A DNA stretch of 64,000 nucleotides from Lactuca virosa (lineage: Eukaryota > Streptophyta > Magnoliopsida > Asterales > Asteraceae), in assembly GCA_928212115.1 (NCBI GenBank), contig CAKMRJ010003334.1, positions 20,904,894-20,968,893 of the forward strand. The letters run 5' to 3'. The position numbers and the translations under genes were made by a program. Positions 12,789-23,635 of this stretch are shown here, piece by piece. The notes beneath the pieces are model-generated. The model had not been told where the DNA came from. It ran no database searches and saw nothing but the letters and a program-made list of their open reading frames with translations. Every line of letters starts with the position of its first letter. The first letter of the stretch is position 1.

Positions 12789-13287
12789 AGTGAAAAGAAA
12801 TAGTTTTTTTTTACCATTTTGACCGTTCAATAACGGTCCATTTTATGACCGTTGCAAAAAAAAGCGATGTGTATTTCCCCGTTTCTTCCCATTACCACGA
12901 AAACGCCGGTTACCATAACGCCTAATAACGGCTAGGGGATGGGGGGTGTTTTGCGCGTTATACCGGCGTTATGGGACGTCCACGTCAGATTAACGGGCAC
13001 TCCCATTGCCCATTCAGAGTAGTCTAAGCAAAAAATATCATTATTGACTTCTTTTCTCGGGATACTTTTCACATAGGTTTTCTTACTCTTAAACTCCTTC
13101 AACCCTCGTGCATATCATAAAGAGGGTTTTTGTCGATATATATTTCCTGATAGAGGATCAATGCCTTGGAATTTTTTGCAATTTTTTGATGTATCATATA
13201 CATAAACCAAATTTAGTTAAATTACAAAACTAATTCTCAAATTCAAACAATTTGCAAATTTTACTAGATATTTAGGGAACTCGTAAA
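11873..13287. other. Non-coding DNA with possible DNA-transposon relic and AT repeats
   Basis: It contains an AT run at 12150-12195. A stretch from about 12370 to 13030 has loosely inverted ends (ggctattgggtgtgggc against, inverted, gaatgggcaatgggagtgcc), possibly a non-autonomous DNA element. The ORF at 12096-12473 runs through the AT repeat and has no recognisable domain, so I do not call it. A GC-richer patch is at 12890-13010. Confidence 0.4.
12720..12786. repeat. (AT)n microsatellite
   Basis: A long uninterrupted AT dinucleotide run, about 66 bases. Confidence 0.95.
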
Positions 13288-13296
13288 TTATTTTTA

Positions 13297-14650
13297 GGGT
13301 AAATTACACGAATCGTCCCTCGTGCATATGCCGAAAAGCACGTTTAGTCCCTATTTTCAAAAATTAACTCGGACCGTCCCTTGTTTGCTTAAACCTTGCA
13401 CGTTTCGTCCCTTAAATGCGTTTTTTTGCAAATGTAGTCCACTCCCCATTTGAAATGACTATAGTGCCCTTGTATATTTATTTTTTAAATTAATCTAATA
13501 TTATTTATTATTATTTATAACTGAAAAAAAAAACAACTCCCTTTAATCTCTATCTCTCTCAGTTACGCTGCAAAATACCACAACCACCTCTGATGAAGAG
13601 ACAAAGTCGATGAAAATGGCAATTCCCTCCTTCTTTGTCCTTCTCAAATCCAAAAATTGAAACTCATGAAGGTTTCGATTTTGATTTTGAGTTTCAGGTT
13701 AGGTTTGATTTTATTTCGATGGATTCGTCTTGGACCTGATTTCGATTGCAGTAAGATGTCGTGAACTCGTGATATATTGAAATGGGTAGCCTCGATGGTC
13801 GTTGGTATTCTTAAGATAGAGGGGGGAATAAAGATACAGGATGATGGTTTGGGGTCTGATTTTGGTTCACCGTTTTGGGGTTTTGGATGGTTGTCGGGAA
13901 TGGGTGAGAAGAGGGAGACGAAAGTAGAAGAAAATTGGGGAAAGGGAAGGGGAATGTGTTTGCGGTGACAGGTGGTTGTGCCAGAGGAGTTGGTGCTGAC
14001 ACTGATATGTGGTGGTGTCGGAGGAGATGCAGGTTTCTAGCGGTGGTGACGACTCCAACAAGGGCTTAAGGTGTAGACCGATGGCCTCATCGGTGGCTTC
14101 TGGTCCACCAGTAGTGACAAAACCCTGGATTTCCTCAAATCAATCTTCTCCTGTCCCGATCTCCACAGCTCCTCATCCGGTCATTGCATCACAACCAAAG
14201 CTTGGTGGGTTGCGATGGTAGCCTAGTTACTTCACCGGAAAATCGAACCTGTTGAGTGACTGAGTCACCATATTGTGATGTTATTCTCCGGCAATCGGAA
14301 AAGAAAGCAAGAGAAAGAGTAGATGTGTTTGGTGTCACCGGAAGAAAAAAAAAGAGGAGGAGGTGGAGCTGTTTACGTCGGTGTCGAGAGTGAGTGAGAC
14401 AGAGAGAAGGAAACCGGGGAAAGGAAAGGGGAACGGTGGGTTGGTGTATATTTATTTTCTTTTTTTAATCTAAAAATAATAAATAAAATTTAAAAAATAC
14501 ATTATTAAGGGCAAAATCGTCTTTTTATGTCCGGAGGGATGAGGTGTGCAACTTTTAACCAAACGAGGGACTGTCCGAGTTAATTTTTGAAAATAGGGAC
14601 TAAACGCGCTTTTCGATATATGCATGAGGGATGATTGGTGTAATTTACCC
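13297..14650. mobile_element. Mutator-like element (non-autonomous MULE) with 9-bp TSD
   Basis: The ends are long inverted repeats. The left end reads GGGTAAATTACAC then gaatcgtccctcgtgcatat and gactaaac/gtttagtccctat-type sequence. The right end is its inverse and closes in GTGTAATTTACCC. The similarity runs about 90-100 bp inward. TTATTTTTA flanks it at 13288-13296 and 14651-14659, a perfect 9-bp TSD, the hallmark of Mutator-superfamily insertions. The interior (13550-14450) is GC-richer than the flanks and has short open stretches (for example 13777-13968 and 14009-14221), but I recognise no domain and no transposase. It could be a Pack-MULE with captured genomic sequence. Confidence 0.88.
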
Positions 14651-14659
14651 TTATTTTTA

Positions 14660-15889
14660 TCTGGGTTGATTTCTATTGCAAAATGTTCATCTTCTTACTT
14701 TAACTCCACAACTACATAGTAGAATTTCAACTTCAAGGTTTCATTGATTCCAATCTTATTTTGAGACTGATAAAGTGTTCATGGTAGAAAGGATGTAGAA
14801 TGATTGGTGAATAAAAGGAGGCGTAAATTCTTATTTGGAAAGACGAAGATTTTATTAAACTAGTATAACTAGAGGGGAATCATGTTCGCCATTGGCGCTG
14901 TGTTTTGTTTTTTTTTCCTTATTTCAAGTTGTACCTAATGGTAGAACATAACGGTCGATTCTTTTCATATTAAAAAAAATATTTAATTGTGATAAAAAAG
15001 AAAAATTGAAATATGGAATCTCCATGAATAGGATCAAACCTTATTCCATGGTATTTACATTGTTATTTAGTGTATTTTACCCTAGAAAAGAACCAAAAAA
15101 ATAAAAATGTTTTGAGATGATTTACCATTTGTTACAAGCCACGACCAGAAGAAACAATATCTACAGAACCTTCCATGCTAGGTGTAGTCCGTGGAAAAAC
15201 AATGCATAATCAAAATATTAGAACCGACGATCGAGATAAACTAAAAGTAATAAAAATCTTATTCTTTATTGGTGGAAGGATCCCATTCGTGTTCCACAAC
15301 TACGTTTGGTTCTCAAATTCCGACGGAATTGGAATCTGAGATTCCATTCCATGGTTGAATTGTTTGAAAAAAGTCAAAAATTATCATGTAGTAGAACATG
15401 TCTAGCATAAGCAATGAGTAAACGTCTTAAAGAATTTCTTCCATTATCAGCCAAAGCAGGATGACCTGGAAATGTTGGAGGCAAATCCTGCATATGAAAA
15501 CATACATATGAATTAGGAATTAGGGGTGGCAATAAAAAATAATGTTTATTATAATCTAAGAAGTCAAGTTAATTTATAGTGACAACATCGACACATCCCG
15601 AATCTATCCAACAAATCCCTTTCACGAATCACACACAACACAACATACCAAACACACATTAATTATTTTAACATGATAAAACGTAACATGCTAATATGGT
15701 TAATTTGGAAAATTACCAATGAAACCTGATATATAACGTGTCAAAATGGTTAATATGGAAAAATATCTTTTTATTTTGTGGTTTGATGGGAAAAAAAATA
15801 GTTTTAGCTGTTAAACCGCAAGATTTCCCAAAATATAATGGTATTTTTTGTAATTTAGCCTAAAATTAATAAAATAAATAAAAAATACA
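14660..15889. other. Non-coding spacer; possible exon fragment at 15400-15496
   Basis: It is mostly AT-rich with no recognisable features. On the minus strand 15400-15496 reads as an open exon-like stretch (PPTFPGHPALADNG then RRLLIAYARHVL) preceded by TGCAG. I do not recognise the protein. It may belong to the same cluster of decayed gene pieces as the next two features. Confidence 0.4.
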
Positions 15890-16422
15890 TGGTCATTTGA
15901 AACACCTCCAACTCTAGATAAACCAAGACGAACATGAGGTTTGATCTTTTTGACCTGAAAAATATCATAAATTTGTCATCCCCATTTCTAAAGTATATAA
16001 ATTTATTTAAAGTGTTTCGTTTCCATATAATTAATTAAATAAACACAATTATTCCAAAAATTGATATATTACTATACCACTTCAAGAAGATCAGATCCCT
16101 CATGGAGTCCTAAACTTTGAAGCTGTCCAATATCTTTAGCAAATGGTGGAACTGCTGAGTCAATACAACCTCTGTCCTTTGTGATCAAAGCCTGCATCAA
16201 AACAAATTTAAAACTCGATATCCATAATAGCAACGTACTTACGTTTCTCCTTCTTATGTTCTATTCAAATTATTAATCGACTGAAAACAAATAAGATGGC
16301 AAGTTGGACGAGGCCATTTGCATAAAATCATACTTCTTTGTCAAATAGGAAAAAATGAGTTTTTGCTTCTGCGCCTGCCATCATTGTAACCGCCTGATAG
16401 ACCACTTTATGAACACCAAGCC
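15890..16422 (-). pseudogene. NAD-dependent malic enzyme exon fragments
   Basis: Three exon-like blocks on the minus strand encode consecutive pieces of the NAD-binding domain of malic enzyme. 16334-16422 has GLGVHKVVYQAV then FFLFDKE. 16078-16191 has ALITKDRGCIDSAVPPFAKD then GLHEGSDLLEV. About 15890-15954 has VKKIKPHVRLGLSRVGGV. In plant NAD-malic enzymes these segments run DKDGLIT...DPAAAPFAK...LLEVVKKVKPHVLLGLSGVGG. Each block has AG before it, and GT-type donors follow the first two, so introns were retained: this came from genomic DNA, not a processed copy. The usual HVLLGLSG reads HVRLGLSR. No upstream or downstream malic-enzyme exons are recognisable nearby, so it is a fragment, not a working gene. 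Confidence 0.75.
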
Positions 16423-18173
16423 CTGCACTCAAAAGCATACAGCAAGTAAGTTAATATGAATCATAATTTCTGCAAATTACCAACTAATAAAATGAGAGAA
16501 TGTATGAAAAAAAGCAATTTGAATAAAAAAAAAAAATGAAACCATACATTCCACACTACACGAAAAGTAGAATGTTTCAACAAAAACATCAAAAAAAAGA
16601 AACTATGTTCCAACATGAAGTAAATTTTTTTATTATAAAAATATATTTAAAAACGCAGAAAACATAAACAGAAAACATTTTTTATAAAAAAAAAGGTGAC
16701 ACCTTTCCCATACATACCCCGTGTTTTTTTTTCTGTCTATCTCATAAGATCCGTTATCATCAACCGAAAAGCGAGGGTTACTATCACACTGAAGTCCAGG
16801 TAGTTAACTGTCAGATAAGTAAATTGTCAAACAAAAAAAAAAAAAAAAACACTTGAATTTCAACTTTCTTTGACTTCAAAAGTCGAAAATTTTGTCCCTG
16901 AAGCCCTTTATTGACCCAATTGACATAAAGTTGAGATGGAAAGGACAAATCAGGTAGGAAGAAGAACAAAATTTTCTCCACTTCCTCACCTTCATGGTGT
17001 CCCCTTCTGAAACCAAATATGCAAAATTTTAGTTCTTGATTGGGAGTAGTAATAGAAGTAGAAAAAAACCCATACCATAACTTCTATGTATTTATGGGTA
17101 TTAATGAAGGTTTGTGTGCAATTTTTAAGCAATGGTTCATTTGTTGCAGTATCCAGTCGACTCTTTTGTTGCTCATAACCAACTCCACCCCCAATTATCG
17201 CAAACGATGTGTATGAAATAACCCGATTAAGGACACAAATTTGTAAACAAAACCAATTAAAACGATAAGAAGTTCATATCAATTGCAACTTCAACAAAAT
17301 GTCAATTGGATTTGACTATATTCCATTACCTATCAACTGTTCCAAATAAAATGATAAGAAGTTCAGACATCTGCCCGTGTGTAAGCAAACTCCATCTCCG
17401 GTCTCTCTCAGCCAGCCGACAGCGGCTCCGCCCAGCACTTCCACCGAACGCCTTCGCCAACACCGGTTATTAATTAACTATTTCATGATCGCAAACATAA
17501 GTTTGTGTAATGTTATAGAATTGAGAACGATGCAGTTCCTTGTTAAGACTGATACAGATGAATAGTGACCCCATATGAAAAAACAATTCCATCCAGTAAA
17601 AAGGAAAACCATGAACGAAGAAGTAGGAATAAAGAAATAGAAAAAAATATCTAGGGTAAAAGACGAACCAAAAGTAGCTGATTTCCAAAATGTTGGAAAC
17701 ATTTGCAGAGACTGTAATGGTTGTTAACATTCTTTTGGTTGCAGTCATTGAACTCATGTTCCTCGTTCATTTCTATATCAAAAAAAAAATAAAAAAATAA
17801 AAAAAAAACTGATTATCATTAGCAACTCGAGTAAAAAACATGACTATTCTCATCAAACATACATTGCCTCGCATTTTTCACCATACTAAAATTGACTACC
17901 TTGATAATATCCAAACTTCTGACAATTTTTCATAATTGTACTTTCAATTCTAGCAGTGTGTAGTTATTGAGATCGTTTGAACATTGGACAATAAAATTTT
18001 CAACCAGAGTTATTTGGTGGATTGAAACCAAGAAGAACTGTAGAAGGCGATGCACATTGATCTAAAAAGAACCCCTGCAATTAGTATAACTATTTATCCT
18101 TTTTTTGGAAGACTACAATTAATTCTTTTGGTACTATCGTCTATGGACATATCTATTTTTTTTTAAAGTATAC
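16423..18173. other. Non-coding DNA between gene fragments
   Basis: It is AT-rich with many poly-A tracts and a short GC-richer patch at 17370-17465. The minus-strand frames at 17470-17757 show no domain. A possible exon-like stretch around 18010-18067 (minus) was not identified. Confidence 0.45.
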
Positions 18174-18549
18174 CTGCCAAAATAGAATTCTTTGTATAGC
18201 GGAACCTGTGGGGACAGCCTCTGGCCACATAGGGATGACGATATACGCAGCAAATCTTTCATGTGCTCTGATTTTATTAGCAATCTTAAGAGCAGTCTCC
18301 ATGGGAATCAAATTATTAGCACCTACAAAAGGAAAACAACAGCAGATGGTAACAGATTATTATGTTGACATGTAAAAAAAAAAAAAAAAAAACTCTATTA
18401 CCCAAATCTTTATAATTACTCCAATTATAGGATGATCCAATAAAATACTGGTTCTCAATATAGATGAAATGTTGGGCACGACGAATAGCCATGACAAGTG
18501 CAGAATATATGCTCATATCAATAAGCACATTCTTCCCACAAAACAAATT
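18174..18549 (-). pseudogene. C2-type phospholipase D, two exon fragments
   Basis: Exon A (18402-18549, minus) encodes a segment with AQHFIYIENQYFIGSSYNW, the hallmark of plant phospholipase D just before the second catalytic HKD region. Exon B (18174-18322, minus) continues with NLIPMETALKIANKIRAHER then IVIPMWPEAVPTGSAIQRIL. Both have AG acceptors and GT donors with the frame kept across the intron (A ends GTAATAG, B starts after TTTGTAG). In the family (beta, gamma and delta isoforms) these exons precede the HSKLMIVDD-type motif, which I do not find downstream. The N-terminal C2 domain and the first HKD motif are also absent, so this is a partial copy. It lies on the same strand as the malic-enzyme fragments, 1.7 kb away. 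Confidence 0.8.
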
Positions 18550-18592
18550 CTGTTTACACAAATACATTTATAAGCATTTCATTATTGTTTAT

Positions 18593-18649
<57 letters not shown>

Positions 18650-20719
18650 CAGTGATATATCATCACCTTGGTTGTAGCTTCTTGGGGAACTTTTGGGATC
18701 CATTTTTTTTGATTATTTTTATTTATAAAGTTACGTGAGCATTTTACTCCAAATAATCAACAAAAATTCTGAATCGAATAGTTAAAAATCGCATTAACTG
18801 GTTTCTTAAATGAGCATTGCCACTGTTGTTAGTCTTTGGGGAATTTAAGCAAACACATGGTGAGCATAATATATAAAGTTTAAGAGAGTTCACCTCCTCA
18901 GACGTCTCACAATCCTCTTCCAGCAAAGGTTTCCTTTTCCAATTTGTCTTATGTCTTGCCTGTCTTTAGGACGAAAATTAACGAAATCAGAAAACGAAAA
19001 AGAGGATTCTTCAATCATAAATCGTAAATCAACATGTGAAACTAAAACAATATATGGATTTTCACTAATTTGTTTACCCATCATCTTCACCGCCACCCGG
19101 TACCACCCATAGCCCTCGATATCAAGCACCGGTCACCACCTCCATAATTTTCAATATTGGATTTTCAGTAATTGGCTTACCCATCATTAAGGTCAAATAC
19201 GATGACTTGAGATAGTGAGAAGGAGTAGGAGACAGAAGACCCGATCGATTAAGGCTGAGCGGGTGAAGCAAGTCGGTCGACCAGGGGTGATTGGCTTGTC
19301 TTTTTTGATTTGGAAAAGTTACGAGTTTTCCTAATTTTCCAAAAAGCGAGTTTTCCTTCTATTTAAAATCCAAAAATAACTTTTAAAATGTATCAAACAT
19401 CTTTTCCCTTTTATATTTTCCAATCTATACTAAAATCAAACCTCTCTCTTTCCACCCAAAACAAATTTATGCACAATCCAGAAAAAAATGAAGGCTCCTG
19501 TAAATCGAACTCCATCTTTTCATCCCTCTCTGACTCGTCTTTCGTCAAGCTTGTCTTGTGTAGATGGGATATCAGAATGTGGTGGGAGAACAGAGATTTT
19601 CTTGTCGTCGAGGGTCTCCTTGTCGACCTCCATGGATTTTGATTTCAGATCCCTCCGACAACGGTCCTAGACACCTCTCGTTCCTCTTTTTTCTTACTCC
19701 AGATGTCGGCGACGCTGCGATCTCGGCAACACTCCGATGTCAATAAGCCAAGAGTTGATTCCAAAAAAAAAAACCTCTTCTCCTAAAATCCAACAAAAAA
19801 TACAGATCGTTCTAAGCATTCCATTAGTAATCTCACCGAGTGCTTTCTCCACCGGCAGAAACGAGACACGAGAGAGAGGCTTTGCCGAAAACCTGCAAAT
19901 ATGTGCATCTTTTAACCTCCGACAGAAAAGCCATAGAATCAAACATTTCTCAAAATTTGTTGCATTCTTAAGCTTTGAAGTGTAGTTTGGTTTACCAGAT
20001 ATCTTCAAAAGGAGGTGGTGTGATGTTGTTGGTTTGGGAAGACGAAGGGGGGAAAAAGAGTGTTACCAGGTTTAGGAAGAAGAATGGCAAGACTCTGTGA
20101 TGGCGGGATAGGGCGGCGGTGGCGACCGCTGGCCGAAATCGGACTGGAGACGAGATGTCGATGATGATGAAGAATGGGGCAAAAATGTTCTACAATGAAA
20201 TGAGGTACATGGCTGAAGAATCCAAAAAGGACTTTTGCCTCTCAAAAAGAGAAAGCCAAACACCCCCTAAATGTATTGAGGTTTTTTTTATTGATTTTGA
20301 TGGATTGGAGAATTCCTTCTTGTTCCCGATTTCTTTTGGTGATTTAAGAATTTGAAGTTAGGTTCGATTTCATCTTAAGCCTAGATATTGATCTGAGATT
20401 TTTTTCCTGATTTTGTTGTCCATGTTTGGGGTTTTTTTTGTTAAACGGTGTTTGTGTTTTTTGTTAATCGATTGTATCCGGGTTCTTTTTTTATTTGATC
20501 ATATATGCGCTTCATTGATTTCTAGTTTCATTGTTCATAAATTGTTCTAGGAAGATGAAGATCGATAATTTGCAGGTAATATGAATGAGTCTGGGGCAGG
20601 GAAAGTCGAAGGTGTGGGAGGGTGAGGGTGAGGGAGAACAGGGGTAAGGCTGGTGAAGGACCCATATCTACTAAATTTTGTTTATTTTATAATTTCTTTT
20701 AATAAAGTAATTAAAAACA
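18550..20719. other. Non-coding DNA, mixed repeat remnants
   Basis: It contains an AT microsatellite (18597-18642) and AT-rich sequence. A minus-strand open stretch at 18890-19129 (contains LDIEGYGWYRVAVKMMGK) resembles no family I can name. GC-richer patches at 19480-19740 and 20090-20260 hold only short ORFs on both strands. They may be the interior of the MULE-like repeat whose right end is at about 20883. Confidence 0.4.
18597..18642. repeat. (TA)n microsatellite
   Basis: Uninterrupted TA dinucleotide run. Confidence 0.95.
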
Positions 20720-20883
20720 AAAAAATTAAAATAACATATAAGGGTATAGTGGTCATTTTAAGTCGGTTAGGGACCAACAACGCAACAAAATCAAACTATA
20801 AGGACGATCCGAGTTAAAAAAATAAGTTAGGGACCAAGCGTGCAAATTACGCCAAACCACAGAGACCATTTGTGTAATTTACT
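20720..20883. mobile_element. Terminal repeat of a MULE-like element (one end only)
   Basis: Inverted, the sequence reads AGTAAATTACACAAATGGTC, then a run with GGTCCCTAAC and AACTCGGATCGTCC. That resembles the terminal repeat of the MULE at 13297-14650 (GGGTAAATTACAC...TAGTCCCTA...AACTCGGACCGTCC). I could not find the partner end to the left, so the element is truncated or its left end is too diverged to see. Confidence 0.55.
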
Positions 20884-21004
20884 CAAAAGGAAATAACATT
20901 AATATGATTGTAAAGCCAACATACCTAATTAACTATCATCTTAATGCTTCTATTATAAATTCAGAAAAAAGAATGAGAAAGCATTTTATCAAATAAAGTT
21001 GCGT

Positions 21005-21290
21005 TTTTGGGTAACCGTTTTAATCGAGCCTAAATTGTTGTGAGCACCACTAAATAAAGCAAAGAAAAAAGGCACATCAATGTCCCGCCATAGACCAATT
21101 TGACTCCAAATGGAAAGCTCCACGGGGCATGAGAATAAAATGTGGTAAATTGTCTTGATTTGAACATTAATTGTGATTTATTAAAGAAACAACATCAATC
21201 CCTCATTTGTCCAAGTTCATTCTAGTGGGCACTTTGTTTAAATGCATCATCCACGCTTGAACATTGAGCTTAATATCAACTAAATTGTTC
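21005..21290 (-). pseudogene. LINE (non-LTR retrotransposon) relic, zf-RVT region
   Basis: On the minus strand the frame reads NVQAWMMHLNKVPTRMNLDK, a stop, then GIDVVSL. After a frame change it reads HILFSCPVELSIWSQIGLWR then DIDVPFF. This is the order seen in the zinc-binding domain that follows the reverse transcriptase of plant LINEs (W...RLPTR.NL..RG...C...HLLF.C..A...W). There are internal stops and at least one frameshift. No upstream reverse transcriptase remains, so it is a 3' relic. Confidence 0.7.
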
Positions 21291-21299
21291 GATCTAATG

Positions 21300-21642
21300 G
21301 GAGTATGAGAGTATCCCCATGATCAAAGTAGATTTTATCAATCAAAGGACATTGAATAAGTTATTGTGGCTTCAAGGTCCTAAACCCATCCGCCCTTTTG
21401 ATCCTAAAGGATGTCCGATTAAGATATCCACCCTTTTGCTTCTATTACACAACAATATGGTAGATCATGCAATTATAATCGGGTCCTCTTATCACATTCA
21501 CACCTAGAGGAATCAAAAAACTATCTTCTTCAACTTTATTCTCTTTGTAAATATATAACAAACATCAACTAAAATCAAGCTAACATTCCAAGTCACACAC
21601 TTCAATAACTTAGCCATTTCCCCCCACATATACACTAATGTT
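21300..21642. promoter_or_regulatory. 3' flank of the DUF155 gene
   Basis: AT-rich sequence downstream of the stop codon of the minus-strand gene at 21643-23635. It probably includes the 3' UTR, but I could not place a poly(A) site. Confidence 0.35.
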
Positions 21643-23635
21643 CTATAGGGATGTGACAGATTTATGAGCAATGTCATAAACAGATATAAGAATTTCAGCA
21701 CCTATCAGTATTATAATCAGCCACTCCAAAAAATCCGATTTCCTGTTCTGCAAAATCTCTTGAAGAAACCGAATGTTATGCTGCAATCAAAATACATCAC
21801 CCCTCAATTTCACCAAAAAAACTAAAACAAATCTCCATATAACAAACCACTTTACCTCAACAAACTTCAACTTAAAATCCAAACTCGCGAATCGCTGAGT
21901 CAACTCAAATTCATCTCTTAAATACTCCCATATCTGTGCATATTTCGCATCCTTCCATGCAATATCAGATCTACACAACAGTCAACCCAATACAATTTTC
22001 TATTAATCGGTTCATTAATGACATCAGCAAGATTGAAAGTTTACCTCTCAAAAAGTCCGAGCTTAAGTATGACATCAGCAAGATTCGAATTTGCCTTCCC
22101 CACTAACTGAAAAAGCTTTTTCCTTTTCATGGTGAAAGTTCCAGTTTTTTCCATGCCACGGTTTATATCAGTGAATTCTGCAACCATCCCATCAACCTAA
22201 AACAAGAAACATCAAGAATTGAACTCATAATCATTATTCATTCATATGAAATATAGCAGAAATTTATTACACTGCTTACCTGGCGAACATAGTAATCGAG
22301 AGCTATACTTTGACCTAAAACACTGCCAATTGTACGAATCCCATCAATGTTCAAATACTGCAGCATTATATAATCCAACCCACCTTGCATCCATGTGTCC
22401 AAACTTGGTTTCTCTTTCACCTCATACTCTGAGTTTAAGCAAAAAGAAAAAGAAGATTACATGGATTTGAATGAAAAAATAAGAAGATTACATGGATCAT
22501 AAAGTCATGAGAACTCACCATCTTTTCTAATCTCTTGGAGCAATCCTGAAGCATGATTTTTTACAATATTCAGATACCCATCAACTTCATGATCACGGAC
22601 ATTGAATAAGACAATGGAGCCATACTGAAAAACTACCATGTAGCTGCTTTCACTCCCACTTAAACTCGAACCCAAACCCTGAAAAAGCATATAATCATCA
22701 AGAAGCTTCAGGAGTAGAAATTAAAAAACACTGAAATCATATGTAGCTTCAAGATTCATGAGAAATACAAGATGTAGTGATGCTGGTGTGCTTCATTCCC
22801 TAATTCACTTTTAACTTTTTAAGCACTAAAAGCTTGTATGAACCTTGTTGAGTGTTGTTATGCACATGTATCTCCAAAATGTTTCTTGCAAATAACTAAA
22901 CATACAACGAATGCAACAAAAATCTCTTGATCACATGAACAAAACAGACTTACAATATGCTCAGGCTTGTTGCTGCCAAACCTCAATACAATGTAATTAG
23001 TCATGCGTGATGTAGGCTGGATAAAATTGGGTCTGTTCTGTTCCACCAGACTTCTCAAATCCACACTGAAATCAAATCACGCAATATTCACAACGAATGC
23101 AGTGATGAATAGGAAAAAATAACCATTTTAAGCAGCAATTATCATACCTGGTAGAGAAGAAATAAGCCCTAACAGAAATGGGCGGCTTAACGTCCTCGTC
23201 AGTCACAAAATCATCGCCGGAATCCTCAACCTCTGCGCACACAGCAGGTTCATCCCACTCCAGCGTATCAGCGACCGAAAACGACGGGGAGGAGGAGGAG
23301 GAGGAAGACGAAAAAGAAGAAATACATTTAGCCCCTATATAGTTCGAACTAGAGCCGAAAAAATCACGAGCAGTCGTTGGAATCGGAGAAGATGTAGAAG
23401 AATGTGAGAATCGGCATATACTTAGAGTTAGCGAAGAGCGCGGCGGCTGAACCCCTAAGGGCTGATGTGGTAACTGCGGCGGTGTGAGGAGAGTAATAGG
23501 GTTTGAGGCGAGCGCGATGAGGGTTCGCAGTGATCTGAGAGTTAGGGTCTGAGAAGAAGAGAATGATGGAATGAAGAGCATGATGGCGGTGGCGGTTTTC
23601 GTGTAGTTGCCGATTAATCGGTGATTCCGCCACAT
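21643..23635 (-). CDS. RRG-like: DUF155 / RMD1-family protein, RETARDED ROOT GROWTH-like
   Basis: Seven exons on the minus strand join in frame to 437 codons: 23148-23635, 22954-23065, 22519-22678, 22280-22428, 22045-22196, 21856-21970, 21643-21780, all with GT/AG borders. The N-terminus (about 1-130) is Ser/Arg/Pro-rich and low in acids, like an organelle targeting peptide. An acidic stretch (DSGDDFVTDEDVKPP) and the conserved DUF155 domain follow (SVRAYFFSTSVDL, SSYMVVFQYGSIVLFNV, QYLNIDGIRTIGSVLGQSIA, DYYVRQVDGMVAEF, FLQEILQNRKSDFLEW). A hydrophobic C-terminal helix (LIIILIGAEILISVYDIAHK) ends the protein, the usual membrane tail of the family. Arabidopsis RRG and RRL are mitochondrial or organelle-linked members affecting root meristem growth; yeast RMD1 is the founding relative. 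The first ATG (23633-23635) was chosen; an in-frame ATG 18 codons later is an alternative. No stops or frameshifts are seen. Confident for family, less so for which paralogue. Confidence 0.92.

Noticed and set aside
18890..19129. Minus-strand 79-codon frame (LDIEGYGWYRVAVKMMG)
   Set aside because: Initially taken as part of the phospholipase D fragment, but it does not match known PLD motifs and no splice connection is visible.
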